In this document: positions 32,587 through 37,530 of the stretch, one piece after another | Position numbering within the stretch: position 1 is the stretch's first letter | How the letters are laid out: the number at the start of each line of letters is the position of its first letter | Source: Chloroflexota bacterium | GTDB lineage: Bacteria > Chloroflexota > UBA6077 > SHYK01 | Direction of reading: 5' to 3' | Length of the DNA: 37,530 nt | Assembly (NCBI GenBank): GCA_016844585.1 | Contig: JAERMM010000009.1 | Span: 1 to 37,530, forward strand | Position numbers and translations under genes: made by a program | The notes under the pieces: model-generated | Told to the model about the DNA's origin: nothing | The model's database searches: none | What the model saw: the letters and a program-made list of their open reading frames with translations, nothing else

Positions 32587-33342
32587 ATGGAGTGGCCTAC
32601 GATGCGGTTGAACTCGCCTTTCGCGTTGCCCGGGCGATTCGTGATGTCCCTGCTCGTAATGGGCGCGTGCATGGGCATTGCATTGCTCAGCGCGCCTGTC
32701 GATCCCGTAGCTGGTGGCCAAATAATGCCCTCCATTACCCCCTCCATTACCCCCGGCCTTTGCGGAACTCTTCCGTGCCCACCGACCGGCACCCCAACGG
32801 CCACCTCAACGGCCACCTCAACGGCCACCCCAACGGCCACCCCAACGGCGACCGCGACGGCTACTACACCCGTAACCGAGCTACAACCAATCTCGGGCGG
32901 CGGCGGCGGCTCCGCAGGCGGCGCACCAGTGGGGATTGTGGCCCCACCGCTGCCAGTGTCGCAAGGAGGCGGTGGAACCGGAGCACCGGCCCCGGCACCC
33001 GCACCTCCTCCGGAGCTGCCCGCGCCAGCAGCGCCGCCCGCGCCGCCCGCGCCACCGGTGCCCCCGGTGCCACCGCCACCGCCACCGCCACCGCTACCTC
33101 CACCACCGCCGCCGCCGCCCCTTGCGGACGATGTGGAGGCCCCACCAGTGGCACTCCTCCCCCCGGAGCCGGAAGAGCCGATCGGCAGCCCGCTGGGAGA
33201 TCTCATCGACCGACTGCCCAATACGGGTGAACCGGTCCCAGCGAATGCCCCGCCCTGGATCCCAGCAGTTGGCTATGGCGTAATCGGCCTCGCACTCGCC
33301 GCGGGCATGCTCACCCTGCGCCGCCGAGGCTCTAATTCGTGA
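32587..33342 (+). CDS. LPXTG-anchored proline-rich surface protein
   Basis: 251 residues. The signal peptide region (FVMSLLVMGACMGIALLSAPV) is followed by a TAT/P repeat stretch coded by 12-bp tandem repeats, a glycine-rich patch, and a proline-rich stalk with runs of eight prolines. The sorting signal is complete: LPNTG at 210-214, a hydrophobic helix (AVGYGVIGLALAAGMLTL) and a basic RRRG tail. ATG at 32587 was taken; ATG codons at 32602 and 32644 are alternatives. Cleavage between T and G by the sortase encoded 700 bases downstream, and covalent attachment to the wall or another amine, is expected from the family. No globular ligand-binding domain is seen. Confidence 0.8.
   Translation: MEWPTMRLNSPFALPGRFVMSLLVMGACMGIALLSAPVDPVAGGQIMPSITPSITPGLCGTLPCPPTGTPTATSTATSTATPTATPTATATATTPVTELQPISGGGGGSAGGAPVGIVAPPLPVSQGGGGTGAPAPAPAPPPELPAPAAPPAPPAPPVPPVPPPPPPPPLPPPPPPPPLADDVEAPPVALLPPEPEEPIGSPLGDLIDRLPNTGEPVPANAPPWIPAVGYGVIGLALAAGMLTLRRRGSNS
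32791..32862 (+). repeat. Six 12-bp tandem repeats (TAT-S/P coding)
   Basis: Six consecutive 12-base units of the form ACCYCAACGGCC, with the last two slightly diverged, code for T-S/P-T-A units in the stalk of the LPXTG protein. Confidence 0.85.
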
Positions 33343-33365
33343 AATTTGCACCTGGGAGGCAATCT

Positions 33366-33893
33366 GTGCGACTTGCCCTGGTTTCTTTGCTCGCCGCCGC
33401 GTCTCTCATGACCCTTCCAATGGGGGCACTCGCCCAGACGGATCTCGCGGCAATCAACCTCAGCGCCGCGGACGTCGGGGACACCTACACCCTCGATGAG
33501 TCCCGCTCGGGGACAATCGACTCGCCAGACGTCCACATGCACTCCGCGCTCTTCGATCGCCGCCCGGGCGTGCTTCAGGAGCCGGGTCCGTACCTCGTGG
33601 CGAGCTTGCTCGCGACGACCGATCGAGGCGTTTCGCCCGTCTTCCTGGAAAAACTGGTTGAGGGCCTCTCCCAAGATCCTGCGCTGGAAGTGTGGGATGG
33701 GCCGGCAATCGGAAGCGAAACCCGCTGGTACCATATAGCCTTAGATTCGTCCGGGATCGCGCGCGACCAGCACATCGTGGGCTTCATCGCCGGCAACACG
33801 GCGGTCGCTGTGCTCACGGTCGGCGTGGGTGGTCGCTCTGATCAGGGTGAGGTAGCAAGGCTTGCGCGCCTCATCGCGTCGCGGCTCGAGTAA
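33366..33893 (+). CDS. Secreted protein of unknown function
   Basis: 175 residues. GTG at 33366 was chosen because GGGAGG lies six bases upstream; an earlier in-frame GTG at 33339 overlaps the preceding stop. The signal peptide VRLALVSLLAAASLMTLPMGALAQ is followed by a single small domain (TDLAAINLSAADVGDTYTLDE, later TRWYHIALDSSGIARDQHIVGFIAGNTAVAVLTVG). No family is recognised; the pattern of strands resembles small alpha/beta extracytoplasmic domains. It sits between the sortase substrate and the sortase, so a role with them is possible. Confidence 0.65.
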   Translation: MRLALVSLLAAASLMTLPMGALAQTDLAAINLSAADVGDTYTLDESRSGTIDSPDVHMHSALFDRRPGVLQEPGPYLVASLLATTDRGVSPVFLEKLVEGLSQDPALEVWDGPAIGSETRWYHIALDSSGIARDQHIVGFIAGNTAVAVLTVGVGGRSDQGEVARLARLIASRLE

Positions 33894-34028
33894 GAAAAGG
33901 GGAATCAGTCACACGCTACTCGGTTGGTGTTCGTGCATCTTGCGCGCCTATCCTTCCTCTGAGCAGTCCAGTTCCCTTGGCGTTGCCCGGCGGCCCCTCT
34001 GGGCGCGTGGTTTGAACCGGATGTCTGC

Positions 34029-35558
34029 ATGTTCGGACTAGGGTTTCGCCACCGGGTGGGTAGCACCCACCGCGCCGCCCGACTGGTTGCCGTGGGCGGA
34101 ATTGCTGCCCTAACACTGGGCCTGACATTGCTCGACGTCTTTGGCGAATCGCTCGCGACGATCCAGGCGCAGCCTCAAGGCCCCACCGTGCTGGCGACTC
34201 CGCTGCCAACAAACCCGCCCGCGCCCGTCGCCCGCCTCCCCGTCCCCCGCTTTGTTGAAGGCGGGACATATGAGACGGCAGGCTACGCGTTGCCAAACGT
34301 CTCCCTCCAATTGCGCTGCGCTGGGTCCGTCGTCGCGTCAACACAGGCCGATGCGGATGGCCTCTTTGAGATAGTGGGCGTAGGCTCCGACCCGTGCACA
34401 ATCGAAGCATCGCTGTCTGATTACGTGACCCAGTCCGTGCTTCTCACCGGCGAGCCGCATCTCGACATCACGCTGAGCAGGAGCCCCGGAACCCTGCAGA
34501 TCCTGGCCCGCGATGCCTTCACAGGGGCGCCCGCGCGGAACGCCGAGGTTGTCGTAGCGCTCGTGCGCGGAGGCATTGTGGTTAGCGAGGGGCAGACGGA
34601 CGCAAGCGGAAGAGCATCCCTGGTCGTAGACCCCGGTGATTACGCGATCCGTGTCAGCGGCAGCGGCTACGCGTCGCGGAGGGTTACAGCTACCGTCGGA
34701 TCAAATGAGGACGTGCCGGTCGCATTCCCCATGTCGCTCGCCATCCAGGGAATGGTCGTTTCACGTGACACTGGGAACCCGATCTTCTATGCCTGGGTGA
34801 CCCTCTACCGATTGGGGCCCCCAAACGGCGCCGCCAGCGGATTGTCCCGTCGACTCGAGGCGGAGGCGTTCCAGGGCGCGGGCGTGGCGCTCCCCGAGCT
34901 GCCCCAGGAGATCGATGGCGAGATGGTTGGTTACACGATCACCGACGATCGGGGCTATTTCTGGCTTGATGTGCCTTCTGATGGACAATACCGCGCGGTC
35001 GCGGAGGCAGAAGGCTGGAATGTGTGGCCCGAAACGACCGATGTCGGGAACCTCTCGGCCGCGGAGCCGCTCCTTGATTTCCGTCTTGGGATGTCACGGC
35101 TCCGCCGTCGGATTCCCGTCGTTCCGCCGGTCCGCATTGATATCCCATCGCTCGCGGTGCAAGCCCCGGTCCTTCCCGTCGGAGTGGAACGGAACGGCAC
35201 TATGGAGTCGCCATCGGATCCGGACACCGTCGTCTGGTTCCAGTACGGCGCTGGCGTCGGGTCGCGGGGGAACGCCATCCTGGCCGGCCACGTCAATTGG
35301 GCCGGCAGTCCGCGCGTATTCGGCTTCCTCCACGAGATGGTACCCGGGGACGCGATCAGCATCACGGCCGCGACGGGCGAAGTAATTACGTACCGCGTTC
35401 AATGGAGCACCATGGTTGACGCCAATTCGTCGGTTGCCGATATCGTGCGTCAAGGCCCCCTCGAGGAGATCACTCTCATCACGTGCGGCGGCGAATACGA
35501 TACTCAGATCCGCCAATACCTGGGGCGACTCGTCGTACGGGCGGTGAGGGACAGCTAG
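34029..35558 (+). CDS. Sortase with N-terminal extracellular beta-domain repeats
   Basis: 509 residues. A membrane anchor (AVGGIAALTLGLTLLDVF) and a proline-rich linker lead to two or three carboxypeptidase-regulatory/Cna-B-like beta domains. The first two span about 75-150 (Y..LPNVSLQLRCAGS, TQADADGLFEIVGV) and 155-235 (RDAFTGAPARNAEVVVAL, TDASGRASLVVDPGDYAIRV). A further strand-rich part reaches about 350 and includes TDDRGYFWLDVPSDGQYRAV. The sortase domain is at about 365-509, with H421 in ILAGHVNW, C486 in TLITCGG and R500 in YLGRLVV, so the catalytic triad is complete. It is closest in look to class E/F sortases. Fusion of such domains to the N-side of a sortase is unusual. Confidence 0.85.
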   Translation: MFGLGFRHRVGSTHRAARLVAVGGIAALTLGLTLLDVFGESLATIQAQPQGPTVLATPLPTNPPAPVARLPVPRFVEGGTYETAGYALPNVSLQLRCAGSVVASTQADADGLFEIVGVGSDPCTIEASLSDYVTQSVLLTGEPHLDITLSRSPGTLQILARDAFTGAPARNAEVVVALVRGGIVVSEGQTDASGRASLVVDPGDYAIRVSGSGYASRRVTATVGSNEDVPVAFPMSLAIQGMVVSRDTGNPIFYAWVTLYRLGPPNGAASGLSRRLEAEAFQGAGVALPELPQEIDGEMVGYTITDDRGYFWLDVPSDGQYRAVAEAEGWNVWPETTDVGNLSAAEPLLDFRLGMSRLRRRIPVVPPVRIDIPSLAVQAPVLPVGVERNGTMESPSDPDTVVWFQYGAGVGSRGNAILAGHVNWAGSPRVFGFLHEMVPGDAISITAATGEVITYRVQWSTMVDANSSVADIVRQGPLEEITLITCGGEYDTQIRQYLGRLVVRAVRDS

Positions 35559-35607
35559 GTCCGGCGTCAGTGATCCTGGCCTGATTGGCACAAAGAGGCC
35601 CGGACCT
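35557..35607 (+). terminator. Long inverted repeat after the sortase gene
   Basis: AGGTCCGG (35557-35564) and CCGGACCT (35600-35607) are complementary, and a second pair, GGCCT at 35578 and AGGCC at 35596, competes or nests inside. It begins at the sortase stop codon. There is no U-tract, so it could be a processing or partial termination structure. Confidence 0.35.
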
Positions 35608-35790
35608 GGCTGTCGCGACTAGAACGCCTCCCCGATCCCGCCCAGGATTTCGTTTTATGTCGGACCTGGAACTCTCATGGGCCGATGGCTGCGCAGGTTC
35701 TGGCACCCGGCCTACCTGCGGGCTGGTTCGTCACCTGCGCTATGATTGCGACGACCTGTTCGGGTCATGAACCATCTTCTGGAGAGCTAC

Positions 35791-37530
35791 GTGAGTATTG
35801 CACCAGGGCTCGCAAAGGCCGTGCCGCGAGTCGACCGCTCGCGCGTCGACATCCGCGACAAGGTGATCGGGATGGCCCGATACATCGACGATATCCCTGA
35901 TCTGCCGCGAACCGCATATGCCGCGGCGATCCGCAGCCCGTACTCGCACGCCCGAATCGTCTCGGTCGACTCATCGCGCGCCGCGGCCGTCCCGGGCGTC
36001 CTGGCCGTGTTGGACCCCGCGACCCTGTCCGAGTACGACGTCCATCTGGGTCCCCACGAGCACGAGTCCGTTTCGATGGCGGAGGAGTTCATTACCACGG
36101 ACCGCGCACGCTTCGATGGAGACCTGATCGGCATGGTGGTGGCGGAGGACCTTCGCACGGCCCGCTACGCTGCCACCCTCGTTGACGTCGAATGGGAGCT
36201 GCTCGAGCCGCTCTTTACCGCCGACGGAGTTCTGGCGCCCGACGCGGACGTGCTCCACGACAACGTGGGAAGCAACGTCGCCGTGGAGGACAGCCTCGAG
36301 TGGGGCGACGTCGATCAGGGTTTCAAAGAGGCCGACTACATATTTGAGGGGACATTCACCTCCCCGACGATCTACCACCACCCCATCGAGCCCGCTATGT
36401 CGGCCCTGGTCGACTACAGGTCCGATGGCGTCGAGATCTGGTCGCCCAGCAGCGGGCCATTCAGCGTCCTCCGAGACGTCGCGGAGCTGTTCGGCATCAG
36501 CGAGGAGCAGGTGCGGGTTCACACGCCATACGTCGGTGGCAACTTTGGCGCAAAGCACAGCTCAGCCGAGACGATGGCGGCCGCGGCGATCTCCATGAAG
36601 ATCGGGCGCCCAGTCAAGTACACCGCTAGCGAGGATGAGAGCTTCCGCCAGACCGCACGCCACGCCGCGGACTTCACCGCGAAGGTCGGCGTCAAGCTGG
36701 ATGGCACGCTGGTCGCTCTCGACGTGAAACTGATCTTAGACACCGGAGCCTACTTCACCGGCGCTCGCATCGTGACCGGCAACGCGGTCACGTCGTCTTA
36801 TGGTGGCTACCGTCTGCCGAACTTCCGCGTTCATTGCACAACCATTTACAGCAACAAAGTACCCGCCTCGATGTTTCGCAACACGGGAAAAAACGAAACG
36901 GCCTTCGGGATCGACTGCGCCATGGATGCGGTAGCCCGACACCTGGGCATCTCTCCGATCGAGTTCCGCGGACGGAATCTGCTCCACCGCGGGGAGACGA
37001 TCGCCGCTGAGAACTGGAAGCGAGGCGGGAAAACCGGTCCGATGCGCATCCCGCTGATGGACACCGACTACGGCGAGCTGCTGGAGCAAGCAGCGGCGGC
37101 GATTGGCTGGGACGGACGGACGCTGGGGCCGGTGCCAGTCGAGGGCCACCCGCATCGTTTCCGGGGGCGCGGGATGTCAGCTTCAGTGCGGCGCGGGTCG
37201 TCCATCGGCTCCGCCACGGCTCGGGCGAGCCTCGACCGCGACGGCGTTGTCTCCATCCAACACAACGCACCAGACGTCGGCGAGGGCGCTCACACCGTGA
37301 TCAGCGTAGTAGCCGCCGGCACTATGGGGATCTCGCAGGACCAGGTACGCGTCGCACAGCCCGACACCGACAACCACCTGTATTTCTCGGGGAGCAGCTC
37401 GCAGCGCGTAACGGTTCAGATGGGCAACGCAGTCGAGAATGCCTGCAAAGCGCTGAAAGACGAGTTGCGGTACGCGGCGGCGCGAGTCCTGGGCGGCGAC
37501 GCCTCCGAATGGACCGTCGAGGACGGGACC
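35791..37530 (+). CDS. Xanthine dehydrogenase-family molybdopterin-binding subunit, 3' part missing
   Basis: 580 codons open to the window edge; family proteins usually have about 750-800 residues. GTG at 35791 has GGAG six bases upstream; the in-frame ATG at 35767 is possible. The N-terminal domain (VIGMARYIDDIPDLPRTAYAAAIRSPYSHARI) is the aldehyde oxidase/xanthine dehydrogenase a/b hammerhead. The cofactor-binding part shows YHHPIEPAMSALVDY, YVGGNFGAKHS (usual GGGFGGK, here with two substitutions), GRPVKYTASEDESF and FRNTGKNETAFGIDCAMD. The family hydroxylates aromatic heterocycles or oxidises CO or aldehydes, with FeS and FAD partner subunits that would lie outside the window. The substrate cannot be stated. 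Confidence 0.85.
   Translation, partial: MSIAPGLAKAVPRVDRSRVDIRDKVIGMARYIDDIPDLPRTAYAAAIRSPYSHARIVSVDSSRAAAVPGVLAVLDPATLSEYDVHLGPHEHESVSMAEEFITTDRARFDGDLIGMVVAEDLRTARYAATLVDVEWELLEPLFTADGVLAPDADVLHDNVGSNVAVEDSLEWGDVDQGFKEADYIFEGTFTSPTIYHHPIEPAMSALVDYRSDGVEIWSPSSGPFSVLRDVAELFGISEEQVRVHTPYVGGNFGAKHSSAETMAAAAISMKIGRPVKYTASEDESFRQTARHAADFTAKVGVKLDGTLVALDVKLILDTGAYFTGARIVTGNAVTSSYGGYRLPNFRVHCTTIYSNKVPASMFRNTGKNETAFGIDCAMDAVARHLGISPIEFRGRNLLHRGETIAAENWKRGGKTGPMRIPLMDTDYGELLEQAAAAIGWDGRTLGPVPVEGHPHRFRGRGMSASVRRGSSIGSATARASLDRDGVVSIQHNAPDVGEGAHTVISVVAAGTMGISQDQVRVAQPDTDNHLYFSGSSSQRVTVQMGNAVENACKALKDELRYAAARVLGGDASEWTVEDGT

Noticed and set aside
32148-33221. Long minus-strand open frame rich in glycine
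   Set aside because: It is the mirror of the proline-rich LPXTG gene and of the DUF4012 end; GC-rich repeat codons keep the opposite strand open. No start signal or domain.
34757-34772. Second parS-like sequence (CGTTTCACGTGACACT) in the sortase gene
   Set aside because: Three mismatches to the consensus and a broken right half-site; too weak to call without binding data.

Overview
The window is high-GC bacterial chromosome that looks like an uncultured member of the Chloroflexota. This is inference. It rests on the mix of GTG/TTG/ATG starts, a DUF5679 zinc-ribbon-like protein, Uma2 and DUF2283 accessory genes, DUF4012 and DUF2723 envelope genes, and a sortase with an LPXTG substrate. No rRNA, tRNA or CRISPR array was seen.

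Layout. 1-1.4 kb: accessory edge with a partial Uma2-family gene, a DUF2283 gene and a 378-bp element bounded by matching 40-bp inverted ends. 1.4-2.2 kb: an unknown membrane protein with two internal tandem duplications. 2.3-10.9 kb: a tight five-gene operon, MFS - [AMP-ligase/carrier/PlsC] - metallo-beta-lactamase-fold hydrolase - [AMP-ligase/carrier/PlsC] - MFS. It looks like an elaborated lipid or lysolipid uptake and acylation system and is the most novel-looking locus here. 10.9-11.6 kb: a decayed two-gene nucleotidyltransferase module. 11.6-13.0 kb: rarA on the minus strand, carrying a near-perfect parS site.

13.1-20.3 kb: a replication-region style block on the plus strand, rpmH-rnpA-yidD-yidC-jag-pfkB-parA-parB-GT2-GT4. 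It starts from a consensus sigma-70-type promoter, followed by a leader with three hairpin-bearing repeats. Most junctions are overlapping or near-overlapping stop/start codons. 20.3-26.5 kb: DUF5679 (minus), a TPR protein fused in frame to nucleoside diphosphate kinase, a membrane protein, gyrB (broken by an out-of-frame deletion as sequenced) and plsX. 26.5-32.4 kb: envelope genes (NERD-like membrane protein, Pro/Thr-rich anchored protein, glycoside hydrolase-like protein, DUF2723 and DUF4012 proteins). 32.5-35.6 kb: a sortase locus with its own promoter, encoding an LPNTG surface protein, a secreted protein, and a sortase carrying extracellular beta-domain repeats. 35.8 kb to the end: the large subunit of a xanthine dehydrogenase-type molybdoenzyme, cut by the window edge.

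The genes cover chromosome partition (ParA, ParB, parS), membrane protein insertion and RNA processing (YidC, YidD, RnpA, Jag), phospholipid acyl supply (PlsX and the ligase/PlsC operon) and surface assembly (glycosyltransferases, DUF2723, DUF4012, sortase).
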